NCBI GenBank assembly: GCA_965214205.1
Contig: OZ243941.1
Coordinates: 248,001-312,000 of the forward strand
Source of the DNA: G963663315 sp965214205
GTDB taxonomy: Bacteria; Pseudomonadota; Gammaproteobacteria; Arenicellales; Poriferihabitantaceae
DNA: 64,000 nucleotides
Direction: 5' to 3'
Positions 17,938 to 26,309 of this stretch are shown piece after piece; within the stretch, counting starts at the first letter, position 1; the number at the start of each line of letters is the position of its first letter. The position numbers and the translations under genes were made by a program. The notes beneath the pieces are model-generated. The model was not told the DNA's origin. It searched no databases and worked only from the letters and a program-made list of their open reading frames with translations.

Positions 17938-19268
17938 GCGGCGTCTCTGGTGGCGGAATCAATGGCGGCGCTCAATTTCTCGCATAGTTCGTCAATCTGG
18001 TTATCTTCAATGATGAAGGGCGGCGCCAGCAGGACATGGTCACCTTTGTAGCCGTCAATGGTTCCGCCCATCGGGTAGCAGATCAGCCCGGCTTCAAATG
18101 CGGCTTGCTTGACCTTTTTGTTGACTCCCAGGAAAGGGTCAAACGGCTCCTTCGTATATTTATCACGCACAATCTCCAGTCCACGAAATAATCCCCGCCC
18201 CCGGATATCTCCAATGTACGGGTGCGACCCAAATTGCGCCACAAGCGCATCTTGCAGTTTTTCGCCCTGTCGCCTGCAACGCTCGATCAGGTTACGCTCG
18301 ACCAGGGCATTGACGACAGCCAGCCCGGCACAACAGGCCGCCGGATGTCCGAGATAAGTGTGCCCGTGCTTGAAGACCCCGCTACCCTGTTCAATCGTCT
18401 GATAAATCTCCTGGCTGCACAGAGTCGCGCCAATCGGTTGATAGCCGCCGCCCAGCCCCTTGGCGATGGCCATGATGTCCGGCGCAATGCCCTCCTGCTC
18501 ACAAGCATAGAGTGAGCCGGTACGCCCCATTCCGCACATGACCTCATCCAGAATCAGCAGGATGCCGTAGCGGTCACATATTTCCCGGATACGCTTGAAA
18601 TACCCGCCCACCGCCGCTACCGCGCCGAGGCTGGCTCCGACCACAGTCTCCGCGATAAACGCCATCACCTGATTCGCTCCAACTGCCTGGATTTCATCCT
18701 CCAGATGATTGGCCACCCGTTGCCCGTAATCGAACTCCGACTCCCCTTCTCTCTGGCCTCGCCAGGCATAGCATGGGCTGATATGACTGGTTTCCATCAT
18801 CAGCGGCGCAAACGGTTGACTGCGCCAGTTAATCCCGCCTGCCGCCAGGGCGCCGAGAGTGCCTCCATGATAACTTTGCCGCCGGGAAATCACCCGGTGT
18901 CTTTCTGCTTCTCCCTTTTCCATGAAATACTGTCGAGCCAGCTTGATGGCCGTCTCGACCGCCTCGGAACCGCCGGAGACGAAGTACACACGGTCAAGCC
19001 CGGTGGGAGCATGACGGATCAGCTTCTCAGCCAACTGTTCCGCCGGTTCGCTGGTGAAGAACGCGGTATGCGCGAAAGCCATCTGATTCATCTGCGCGGT
19101 AATCCTTGCGATCACTTCCCGGTCGCCATGGCCGAGGCAGGATACTGCGGCGCCACCGGACCCGTCCAGATATTGTTTACCGTTACTGTCAGTCAGATAG
19201 CAGCCCTGGCCGGTCATGGCCACCGGAGGAGCGTCTGCTCCCGGAGAGCGCGGAAATACTTTGGTCAT
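17934..19268 (-). CDS. Class III PLP-dependent aminotransferase
   Basis: Fold-type I, subgroup II aminotransferase of 444 residues that moves an amino group from an omega-amino acid or amine to a keto acid. Visible are YLDGSGGAAVSCLGHGDREV, the PLP-phosphate region VYFVSGGSEAVETAIKLARQ, SYHGGTLGALA, the cofactor aspartate in LLILDEVMCGMGRTGSLY and the Schiff-base lysine in IMAIAKGLGGGYQPIGA. Exact substrate unknown (beta-alanine, taurine, putrescine and DAPA types share these motifs). Starts 29 bases after cobS, so it may be the last member of the cobalamin operon. CobD is not a candidate, being a different fold class. Confidence 0.9.
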   Translation of the reverse strand: MTKVFPRSPGADAPPVAMTGQGCYLTDSNGKQYLDGSGGAAVSCLGHGDREVIARITAQMNQMAFAHTAFFTSEPAEQLAEKLIRHAPTGLDRVYFVSGGSEAVETAIKLARQYFMEKGEAERHRVISRRQSYHGGTLGALAAGGINWRSQPFAPLMMETSHISPCYAWRGQREGESEFDYGQRVANHLEDEIQAVGANQVMAFIAETVVGASLGAVAAVGGYFKRIREICDRYGILLILDEVMCGMGRTGSLYACEQEGIAPDIMAIAKGLGGGYQPIGATLCSQEIYQTIEQGSGVFKHGHTYLGHPAACCAGLAVVNALVERNLIERCRRQGEKLQDALVAQFGSHPYIGDIRGRGLFRGLEIVRDKYTKEPFDPFLGVNKKVKQAAFEAGLICYPMGGTIDGYKGDHVLLAPPFIIEDNQIDELCEKLSAAIDSATRDAA

Positions 19269-19297
19269 AGCAAATGATAGGTAACGGATTAACTGAT

Positions 19298-20041
19298 TTA
19301 TAATAATGTGGTCATGGATACCAGCACGGCAGCCTCACAGATCTCCACCAGAGCGCCATAAATGTCCCCGGTGAATCCACCGGCCTTCCTGACCAGCGCC
19401 CACCATACCAGCGCAAAGCCGAGAGCGCTCCCGATCACAGCGACAACCAGTCCGGGCCAGGAAATGACGCCGAGAATCAGGCAGACCGCAACGCCGGTGA
19501 TCAGGATGGAACGCGAATCCAGACTCCGGGACAGCGCTGACCCTGAGCCGGACTCCCGAACATAAGGAAACCGGAGAATCGCGATGCACAGGGTGATTCG
19601 CGCAATCCCCAGTGAAAACAGAACGGCTAACAACGCATTCTGCCGGAACAGGACGATTAACGCGATGGCCTTGATCATCAGAACCAGGATCGTGAATACG
19701 ATGGCGCCGACTCCGCAGTGTGTATCGCGCATGATTTCCAGGAATCGCTGCCGGGTAAATCCACCCATCCAGGCATCGCCACAGTCTGCCAGACCATCCA
19801 GATGCAGGGCGCCGGTGATACCCACCCAGAGCAACAGGGTCAATACGGCCGCAAGCTCAGGGGGAATCGCCATCCAGCCTTGCAAAACCGCGCTGAAAAT
19901 GACCAGCAACACACCACAGAGCAGTCCCGTGCATCCGTACCAGGTGACTGCGGCGCCAGCGAGTTCGGGCTGATGTGAAAAGTCGCGACCGGGAGGGATG
20001 CGAGTCAGAAACCCGAGCGCCTGTAGAAATTCGTTGAACAT
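19298..20041 (-). CDS. cobS: Adenosylcobinamide-GDP ribazoletransferase (cobalamin synthase)
   Basis: Inner-membrane enzyme joining adenosylcobinamide-GDP to alpha-ribazole (phosphate), the last step of the nucleotide-loop pathway. The 247 residues are mostly hydrophobic helices, with the conserved loop GALHLDGLADCGDAWMGG and, after it, MRDTHCGVGAIVFT. An N-terminal FLQALGFLTRIP is typical. Follows cobC on the same strand in a compact cobU-cobT-cobC-cobS order. ATG at 20041. Confidence 0.96.
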   Translation of the reverse strand: MFNEFLQALGFLTRIPPGRDFSHQPELAGAAVTWYGCTGLLCGVLLVIFSAVLQGWMAIPPELAAVLTLLLWVGITGALHLDGLADCGDAWMGGFTRQRFLEIMRDTHCGVGAIVFTILVLMIKAIALIVLFRQNALLAVLFSLGIARITLCIAILRFPYVRESGSGSALSRSLDSRSILITGVAVCLILGVISWPGLVVAVIGSALGFALVWWALVRKAGGFTGDIYGALVEICEAAVLVSMTTLL

Positions 20042-20083
20042 TATGCTTATGGCTCCATCGACAATAACATGAGCAAGAATAGG

Positions 20084-20716
20084 TTACAGGGTATTATGGC
20101 TGTCCAGCTGATACCAGTCTGCCTGGTTATCCGCATGGTAGACCATAATCCGGCTGTGACAGGCATACGGAATATGGAATCGGCGCAGGGAATCCGCTTT
20201 CAGGTCAAGCGCACTATGAAATATGGCACGAATCACACCGCCATGTGCGAACAAGGCGATTCGTTTGCCACGATAGGTTTCTACCAGTCTACCAAAGGAA
20301 ATCCGCACCCGTGCCAGAAAATCAGCATAAACCTCGCCGCCATGAGGAGCCGGTCGGTCAGGCTGACCGATCCAGGCCTGCCATTGGCCGGGATACCTGC
20401 TTGAAATCTGTACGAATGACAGTGTCTCCCATTGGCCGAAATCGACCTCGGCAAAACCATCGTCAACCATGCAGTCAATCCCGTGGCGTTGACTGAAATC
20501 GCGTGCGAATGATACACATCTTTTGCGCGGGGAGGATACACACAAGTCCCAACCGGAATCTGCCTTTTCGAGCCGGGTCATCTGCGTCTTGAGCTGTTGC
20601 CAGCCAGCCTCGGAAAGCTCTGGATCGGTCACTCCGCATATAGCGTCTCCCAGTATATGCTCACCGTGTCGCAGAATATCAATCCGCGTACAGTCCGATT
20701 GGACAGAATTACTCAC
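20084..20716 (-). CDS. cobC: Histidine phosphatase, alpha-ribazole phosphatase type
   Basis: Phosphoglycerate-mutase-fold phosphatase; by position it would remove the 5' phosphate of alpha-ribazole phosphate or cobalamin phosphate. The catalytic RHG is in RIDILRHGEHILGD, a second block is CVSSPRKRCVSFARDFS, and the second histidine is in RIALFAHGGVIRAIFHS. I chose the GTG at 20716, which overlaps the cobT stop (GTGAGTAA) and leaves 210 residues; upstream starts would lie deep inside cobT. Substrate is inferred from context, because histidine phosphatases are hard to tell apart. Confidence 0.85.
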   Translation of the reverse strand: MSNSVQSDCTRIDILRHGEHILGDAICGVTDPELSEAGWQQLKTQMTRLEKADSGWDLCVSSPRKRCVSFARDFSQRHGIDCMVDDGFAEVDFGQWETLSFVQISSRYPGQWQAWIGQPDRPAPHGGEVYADFLARVRISFGRLVETYRGKRIALFAHGGVIRAIFHSALDLKADSLRRFHIPYACHSRIMVYHADNQADWYQLDSHNTL

Positions 20717-21752
20717 GCTCAGAAACCTGTGCCTCAGCGAATGTCGCCATTTCATTGTGTAGCGCACACGCGGAACGCAGCAGGCAGACGGCAACCGCCG
20801 AGCCGCTACCCTCTCCGAGGCGCATACCTAATGATAATAACGGGTCAGCAGCGAGGGCACGCAGGATAAACTCATGACCGGGCTCCGCCGAAGTATGGGA
20901 AAACAGCATCCACTCCCGCACCGCAGGGTTGATTTTACAAGCGGCCAGAGCAGCCGTTGAAGCAATAAACCCGTCCACCAGAATAGCCATTCCCCGTTGT
21001 GCGGCATGAATGAAATAACCGGCCAGGGCCGCGATTTCAAATCCTCCCAGTTCTGCCAGCAATCGGAAAGCATCGTCATCACCACCCACTCTGGCGACTG
21101 CTCTTTCAACAACTGTCAACTTATGCTGCATCCCGTGAGCATCCAGGCCGGTTCCGGGGCCAACCAGAGTCCGTGCATCCGCAACCCCGTAAGCCACCGC
21201 AAGGGCGGAGGCGGAGGTGGTATTGGCAATCCCCATATCGCCGCCAATGATAATGGCCGTGTCCTTACCAAAACCCGCCGCAATGTCTTTGCCCAGCTGT
21301 AATGCCGCCAGACACTGCTGCCGACTCATTGCAGGTTCTATCACAATATTCCCGGTGCCCCTGCCGATCGGCCGGTCGATCACGGGGGGATCAAATTTCT
21401 GTTCGCTGATCGTGCCCGCGTTAACCACCGTCAGACCTGCATCGATCTGTCTGGCCAGAACACTGATTGCCGCCCCGCCGCGCACAAAATTCTTGACCAT
21501 TTCCGTGGTGACTACCTGGGGGAAAGCGCTCACCCCTTCGTTGGCAACGCCATGGTCCCCGGCGAAAACAGCAATCTCGACTCGCTCCGCAGACGGGGCG
21601 CTCCGGCCCTGCATGGCCGCCAGCCGAACCGCTATTGACTCAAGCCGACCCAATGAGCCGGGGGGTTTAGTCAGAGTCGACTGCCTGCTGCACGCCTGGG
21701 CGCGCTGCTCCTCATCCAGTCGCCTGCTTTTCTCCAGATACCAGGGGTTCAT
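20709..21752 (-). CDS. cobT: Nicotinate-nucleotide--dimethylbenzimidazole phosphoribosyltransferase
   Basis: Activates the lower ligand base of cobalamin by moving ribose phosphate from nicotinate mononucleotide to dimethylbenzimidazole. The 347 residues show LTKPPGSLGRLESIAVRLAA, VAVFAGDHG-like IAVFAGDHGVANEGVSAFP, GGDMGIANTTSASAL, LGGFEIAALAGYFIHAA and, near the end, the catalytic glutamate region LGMRLGEGSGSAVA. ATG at 21752. Overlaps cobC by 8 bases and follows cobU. No bluB for making dimethylbenzimidazole is in the window. Confidence 0.97.
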   Translation of the reverse strand: MNPWYLEKSRRLDEEQRAQACSRQSTLTKPPGSLGRLESIAVRLAAMQGRSAPSAERVEIAVFAGDHGVANEGVSAFPQVVTTEMVKNFVRGGAAISVLARQIDAGLTVVNAGTISEQKFDPPVIDRPIGRGTGNIVIEPAMSRQQCLAALQLGKDIAAGFGKDTAIIIGGDMGIANTTSASALAVAYGVADARTLVGPGTGLDAHGMQHKLTVVERAVARVGGDDDAFRLLAELGGFEIAALAGYFIHAAQRGMAILVDGFIASTAALAACKINPAVREWMLFSHTSAEPGHEFILRALAADPLLSLGMRLGEGSGSAVAVCLLRSACALHNEMATFAEAQVSERE

Positions 21753-21784
21753 TTCAATAATCGCGATTGCTCCAGATGGTTCGG

Positions 21785-22309
21785 TTACGGTTGTTTCAGG
21801 ATTTGCGGCAACCCGAATGATACCATCACTACTTGATCGGCTATAGCCGCGAGTTCCTGGTGAAGCCAGCCGCTTTCGTCCACAAACCGCCTGCCCAGAA
21901 CCGAAGTCGGGACAATACCCAGCCCGGTTTCATTGGACACCAGAAACCATTTTGCCGGTGAGCGTCGAAGGCCGGACAAAAAGGCCTCCTTTTCCCGCTG
22001 CCACCCTGTCAACGATTTCCGGCAAAGCCAGTTGCTTAACCAGAGTGTCAGACAATCGACTACTACCGCGTCTTTTTCCGAGAATCGGTCGATCAACCCG
22101 GAAAGTCTGAATGGTTCCTCAATCAACTGCCATTCAGGCCCGCGCTCACGCTGATGCCTGAGTATACGATCCACCATTTCCCCATCGTCCGCCGCGTCCG
22201 CGGATTGTGCCGTGGCGACAAAACACAGATCAGCATTGCTCTGTTTCGCATGATCCAGGGCATAGCGGCTCTTGCCGCTGCGCGCGCCTCCGACGATGAG
22301 TTCTATCAT
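21785..22309 (-). CDS. cobU: Adenosylcobinamide kinase / adenosylcobinamide-phosphate guanylyltransferase
   Basis: Bifunctional nucleotide-loop enzyme that phosphorylates adenosylcobinamide and attaches GMP. The 174 residues start with the P-loop ELIVGGARSGKSRYALDHA, then RHQRERGPEWQLIEEP with the guanylylated-histidine region, DAVVVDCLTLWLSNWL and LVSNETGLGIVPTSVLGRRF. ATG at 22309. Only 6 bases separate it from the upstream HAD gene, and 32 from cobT. Confidence 0.97.
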   Translation of the reverse strand: MIELIVGGARSGKSRYALDHAKQSNADLCFVATAQSADAADDGEMVDRILRHQRERGPEWQLIEEPFRLSGLIDRFSEKDAVVVDCLTLWLSNWLCRKSLTGWQREKEAFLSGLRRSPAKWFLVSNETGLGIVPTSVLGRRFVDESGWLHQELAAIADQVVMVSFGLPQILKQP

Positions 22310-22315
22310 AGCGGA

Positions 22316-23017
22316 TCAACAGCCAAGTAACGTTGCAAGATCAACCAGGCTCCCTGCATGGAGAGTATTAGCCGGGTCAGGCGACACATCCTTGATATTC
22401 AACGCGCCATACTCCGTGGGCCTTTCAATATACGCGGTCTTCAATCCACATTCGCGGGCCGCCGCCAAGTCACTGTGATGGGCGGCCACCAGCATGACTT
22501 CCCGCGGGGCGATGTCAAATATCCTGGCGACACCCAGATAGGTATCGGGATGGGGTTTGTACTTCCTGAAAACCTCGGCGCTCAGGATGCAATCCCAGGG
22601 CAGCGCCGCGTTTTTCGCCATGTTCGCGAGCAGCCCAAGATTACCATTGGAAAGTGTGCAGATCATGTATTTCGACTTCAGCCTGCCCAGCCCGGAAACA
22701 GAATCCGGCCACGGCTCCAGTCGATGCCAGACACGGTTCATCTCCTGTCTTTGCTCTTCTGTCAGGTGGTGCAACCCGAATTTCGGAAGAATTTCATCCA
22801 GGATCAGTCGATGCAGGTCATCAATACGTGTCCAGCCCAGTTCTCCTGACATGACTCTTCGCATCGCCGGAGCATATCCCGCGCGCCAGGCCAGGGCCAA
22901 CTCATTGCCGTTCACTCCCGGCGCGATCCGTTCCGCTTCACGGGCTACCGAACCATGCCAATCGACCACCGTCCCGAAAACATCGAATGCAAGCGCCTTG
23001 ATTTTCAAATCAACCAC
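22316..23017 (-). CDS. Haloacid dehalogenase type II family hydrolase
   Basis: HAD-superfamily hydrolase of about 233 residues resembling L-2-haloacid dehalogenases. Motif I is LAFDVFGTVVDWHGS with the nucleophilic aspartate, motif II CTLSNGNLG, motif III lysine in FRKYKPHPDTYLG, and motif IV in MLVAAHHSDLAAARECG. Haloacid cleavage is known in the family but phosphatase activity is possible. The GTG at 23017 is the longest start; a TTG at 23008 has AAGGTGG well placed before it. Lies 6 bases before cobU, so it probably heads that operon; a link to cobalamin is not established. Confidence 0.85.
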   Translation of the reverse strand: MVDLKIKALAFDVFGTVVDWHGSVAREAERIAPGVNGNELALAWRAGYAPAMRRVMSGELGWTRIDDLHRLILDEILPKFGLHHLTEEQRQEMNRVWHRLEPWPDSVSGLGRLKSKYMICTLSNGNLGLLANMAKNAALPWDCILSAEVFRKYKPHPDTYLGVARIFDIAPREVMLVAAHHSDLAAARECGLKTAYIERPTEYGALNIKDVSPDPANTLHAGSLVDLATLLGC

Positions 23018-23100
23018 CTTGTGTAAGCAGGAATCAAACCGCCGGTAACCGGGAATCTCCGGATCTGGCAGTCAGCACGGATACACCGGACGTCTATCGG

Positions 23101-24039
23101 CTACGCTGCAGCCGGTTCCGGAGCAGGTAGTTCCGAGTGCAGCAACCAGGTATGCATCAGGCCCTTGCCTTTGATCTGCACCCCGCCAACCTCTTCGAAA
23201 ACGTAGGAGTCCCGCAACAGCGCGTGAATGGATTCTGAAACATGAATACTACCGGGCCGACCGGTGGTCTCCATACGACTGGCCACATTCACCACATCCC
23301 CCCAGATATCGTAGCAAAACCGTTGCCGGCCCACAATTCCAGCCACGGCCAGCCCCGAATGCATGCCGATTCTCAGTTGCAGTCCCAGCTCATTTCGGCT
23401 GGACCAGACCCTGAATTCATCCCGGATCCTGAGCGCGAAATTAGCGGTTTTCTGATAATGGCCGGACGAGTCTCCGGTAAGTCCTCCCGCCGCCATATAA
23501 CCGTCCCCGATCGTCTTGATTTTTTCGATATCCCAGGTTTCGAGATGGGAATCGAATATGGCAAATACTTCCCCCAGTATACGCACGATTTCCCTGGCTC
23601 CAAGGCGCTCGGTCAGTTCTGTAAAACCAACAATATCGGCAAACAAAACCGTGATGGACGGGAATATGTCTGCTATTTCCGACTCTCCCTCCCGCAATCT
23701 GGACGCAATCTCCTTGGGCAGGATGTTCAGCAAAAGCTGTTCCGAACGGTCTTTTTCCTCACTCAGGTCCTGCATGGTCTGTTCGAGGGCCGCGTTCTTG
23801 TTCTTCAGTTGCTCGCTCAGTCTCTCCACCAGCTTGAGCCGTTGCCGGGCTGAGGTCTCGCGCAATTTCAGCTCTTCCAGAGTCTGCTGCAGGGCCACGT
23901 TTTTTTCCTTCAGTTGCCCACTCAGTCTCTCCACCAGCTTGAGCCGTTGCCGGGCCCACATTTCCCGCAGTTTCAGCTCTTCCAGGGCCTGTTCGCTCGC
24001 CGCATTCCCGGTATCCGGCCCCTGCACAGGCTTTTTCAC
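23101..24039 (-). CDS. Class III adenylate cyclase with N-terminal coiled coil
   Basis: Predicted soluble nucleotide cyclase of 312 residues. Residues 18-105 form a long coiled coil with an exact 35-residue repeat. The class III catalytic domain follows: metal aspartates Asp135 (LFADIVGFT) and Asp179 (KIKTIGDGYM), the adenine-selecting pair Lys175 and Asp244 (CYDIWGDVVN), and transition-state residues Asn251 and Arg255 (NVASRMETTG). All are intact, so ATP use and cAMP production are predicted. The GTG start at 24039 lies 21 bases after the PP2C gene. No membrane segment, so it may be controlled through the coiled coil by its neighbours. Confidence 0.92.
   Translation of the reverse strand: MKKPVQGPDTGNAASEQALEELKLREMWARQRLKLVERLSGQLKEKNVALQQTLEELKLRETSARQRLKLVERLSEQLKNKNAALEQTMQDLSEEKDRSEQLLLNILPKEIASRLREGESEIADIFPSITVLFADIVGFTELTERLGAREIVRILGEVFAIFDSHLETWDIEKIKTIGDGYMAAGGLTGDSSGHYQKTANFALRIRDEFRVWSSRNELGLQLRIGMHSGLAVAGIVGRQRFCYDIWGDVVNVASRMETTGRPGSIHVSESIHALLRDSYVFEEVGGVQIKGKGLMHTWLLHSELPAPEPAAA
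23816..23955. repeat. 105-bp direct duplication in the cyclase coiled coil
   Basis: The 35-base string at 23816-23850 recurs identically at 23921-23955, an offset of 105 bases (35 codons, exactly five heptads), with strong similarity through the rest of the unit. The protein repeats are about residues 20-54 and 55-89. The heptad register is preserved, so the duplication lengthens the coiled coil without breaking it. Confidence 0.9.
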
Positions 24040-24060
24040 CGCAACAAGCCCGTAAATTTA

Positions 24061-25242
24061 TCAGCCAGAACTGGAGTCGAGTGTGGCCTGCAATCGCATC
24101 GCCAGACAAGTAATGTCATCCGATTGTGGCGCGTCTGCGGTAAATTCACGCACAGCAAATATCACTCCTTCTGTTACTTCCTGCACAGTCCCTGTCGGCA
24201 TCTCCGACAATATGCGGTCCATGCGCTCTTCCCCGAATTCCTCTGAGCTCGCGTCTTCAGCCTCCGTCACTCCGTCGGTATACATGAATAATGTATCTCC
24301 CGGACTCATCTGAATATGCTCATCCTTGAATTCATGCCCGGCCATGATTCCCAAAACCAGGTTCCCGGTCTGTGGTAGCTCCATGACCTCCCCGTTCGAG
24401 TGCACCAGACGGGGCGGATTGTGACCTGCGTTGGAATACCGGAACTCTCCCGTACCTATATCCAGCACCCCGAAGAAAAGAGTGATAAAAATACAGGAAT
24501 CGTTGCCTTCACACAATAGGTCGTTGACCAGGGACAGACATTGGGATGGTGACAGGAAACTCTGCAAGGAAGCCTTCAACAATGCCCGGGTGACCATGGT
24601 GAACAGCGCCGCCGGAACCCCCTTGCCGGCGACATCGGCAATCACAACGCCGAGATGGCTATCGTCAAGATAAAAATAATCGTAAAAATCACCACCAATT
24701 TCACGCGCCGGTATAATCAGGGCGCTGACCTGATGAGTCTGCGTATCCGGTAACTTCTTCGGCTGTACTGAATCCTGTACCTGACGCGCGACTTCCAGCT
24801 CCTGCTTGATTGCGACCAGTCGGTCACGTGACTCCAGGGCAAGCTGCATGGCCTGCACATGTTTGATGGTCTTTTCTATCGTGATCTCAAGGTCATTGAA
24901 ATCAATCGGTTTGGTCAGAAAATCAAAAGCCCCGCGATTCATGGCGGTACGAATGTTCGTCATATCCCCATACGCAGAGACGATCACCGCCTGCACATCC
25001 GGCCGGATAGAGGACAGCTGGTTCAACAACGAAAGCCCATCCATGACTGGCATATTGATGTCGGACAACACCAGATGCACGTCAGGATTCGCCTCCAGCG
25101 CCTCCAATGCTTCCATGCCATTATTGGCAAACAGAAAATCCAGCTCCTTCTTGCGAATGCGCCGCCGGAATTTCTGGCGCACCAGCAGCTCAAGGTCTTC
25201 TTCGTCGTCTACCACCAACACACGGACTAACGGCGTACTCAT
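24061..25242 (-). CDS. Response regulator with PP2C-type (RsbU/SpoIIE) phosphatase output
   Basis: The 393 residues join a receiver domain (about 5-125; Asp12, Asp13, phospho-acceptor Asp61 in LSDINMPVMDG, Lys111 in LTKP), a short coiled linker (130-165) and a PPM/SpoIIE phosphatase domain (about 180-385). Metal-site motifs are REIGGDFYDYF, VVIADVAGKGVPAALF, LFMYTDGVTEAED and SDDITCL. By analogy with RsbU-like proteins it should dephosphorylate the STAS antagonist encoded two genes earlier in the run when its receiver is phosphorylated. Its sensor kinase is not in the window. ATG at 25242. Confidence 0.94.
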   Translation of the reverse strand: MSTPLVRVLVVDDEEDLELLVRQKFRRRIRKKELDFLFANNGMEALEALEANPDVHLVLSDINMPVMDGLSLLNQLSSIRPDVQAVIVSAYGDMTNIRTAMNRGAFDFLTKPIDFNDLEITIEKTIKHVQAMQLALESRDRLVAIKQELEVARQVQDSVQPKKLPDTQTHQVSALIIPAREIGGDFYDYFYLDDSHLGVVIADVAGKGVPAALFTMVTRALLKASLQSFLSPSQCLSLVNDLLCEGNDSCIFITLFFGVLDIGTGEFRYSNAGHNPPRLVHSNGEVMELPQTGNLVLGIMAGHEFKDEHIQMSPGDTLFMYTDGVTEAEDASSEEFGEERMDRILSEMPTGTVQEVTEGVIFAVREFTADAPQSDDITCLAMRLQATLDSSSG

Positions 25243-25327
25243 GACCAGTCCCGCTGGCTAACCAACTCTGACACATCAGTCCGTTTATACATGCCGGGCG
25301 GCCACGGAGGACTTTAAGGCAGACACT

Positions 25328-25705
25328 CTAAAGCGCTGCGAGCGCATCAGCCAGTTTGTCCCGGATATCCAGAATGGCGCTGAATCCACTGATCTCGAAT
25401 ATCTGGGATATATGCGGAGCCAAACCACAAAACAACGCCTTGCCACCACCAGACTGCATCTTGCGGGCGCTAAATAACAATATCCGCAAACCGGCGCTGC
25501 TGATATATTCCATCTCCTCAAAATTGAAAATCAATGTGCCGGAACCATTCTCCGTCCATTCCCGAATCGCTCCATCCAGAGTATCTACCGTGCTGCCATC
25601 TACACGACCACATGGACGAACAATAAATGCCTCGCCAGAACCAGTCGCTACAGTCTCCGTCTTTACCGTCAACTTGTCCCGACCCTGATTAGCCTGCTCT
25701 GTCAT
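25328..25705 (-). CDS. STAS-domain anti-anti-sigma factor (antagonist)
   Basis: A 125-residue protein of the SpoIIAA/RsbV kind. The phosphorylation site is the double serine at 69-70 in EYISSAGLRILL, on the usual loop after strand EEME. Known members bind an anti-sigma kinase when unphosphorylated and free its partner. The ATG overlaps the stop of the HATPase gene (ATGA), so the two products are likely made in fixed ratio. The N-terminal 20 residues are an extension with no recognised feature. Confidence 0.93.
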   Translation of the reverse strand: MTEQANQGRDKLTVKTETVATGSGEAFIVRPCGRVDGSTVDTLDGAIREWTENGSGTLIFNFEEMEYISSAGLRILLFSARKMQSGGGKALFCGLAPHISQIFEISGFSAILDIRDKLADALAAL

Positions 25706-26124
25706 TCAGTTTCTCCAGTCAGTTTGCACCGTAAGGTAATACAATTACGTTCGTTTATTCTTTTATAAGCATATTCATCAGCCAACTCTTTGGTCAGCAA
25801 CACACCCAGACCACCGATCGGGCGATCCGCCAGGTCGGAAGATGTATTCACCTCGGGCGCTTCCTCAAACGGATCAAATTCACTGGCGTTATCTTCCAGA
25901 GAAGCGATCATCATGTCACCCTCCACAGACAGGCTGAGAGTCAACTCAGGCGCTTGCACCGCCCGAAACCCATAGTTTACGCTATTGGTAACCAATTCTT
26001 CAAGCATCAGATTGAGGCGCAACTGTAACGGCTTGGGCACCTCGTGTTCACTCGCAAACTCTTCCAGAATTGACTCCAGTTCACTGATACAAGTCAGCTC
26101 CGGAGTCAGGGAGATAGTAGTCAT
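25702..26124 (-). CDS. RsbW-like serine kinase / anti-sigma factor (HATPase domain)
   Basis: GHKL ATPase of about 140 residues from the ATG at 26124, chosen because the upstream in-frame start would add 20 residues without homology. Motifs are the N box LNLMLEELVTNSVNYGF, the G1 box ASLEDNASEFDPFEEAP and the G2 box RPIGGLGVLLTKELADEYAY. By family it phosphorylates the STAS partner and holds either a sigma factor or another output protein. No sigma factor gene lies nearby, so the target is unknown. First gene of a minus-strand run HATPase-STAS-receiver/PP2C-cyclase. Confidence 0.92.
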   Translation of the reverse strand: MTTISLTPELTCISELESILEEFASEHEVPKPLQLRLNLMLEELVTNSVNYGFRAVQAPELTLSLSVEGDMMIASLEDNASEFDPFEEAPEVNTSSDLADRPIGGLGVLLTKELADEYAYKRINERNCITLRCKLTGETE

Positions 26125-26309
26125 TCGATCCAATCCTGATTTTTGATGGTATGAATTGCTCGCGGAAAAGTCTAGCCCAATCAAACAGGTAGAGTCAAGC
26201 TACCGACCGAACAGACTGTGTTACTGCCATTGTCAGCAGTTTCATTGCCTGCATTGTACCGCAAATGTTGTAGACTACAGCCTTAATTGTTCAATCTGTC
26301 TCACATATC

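Noticed and set aside
23018..23100. B12 riboswitch upstream of the HAD-cobU operon
   Set aside because: No B12-box-like sequence or long structured leader; only 83 bases to the neighbouring gene.
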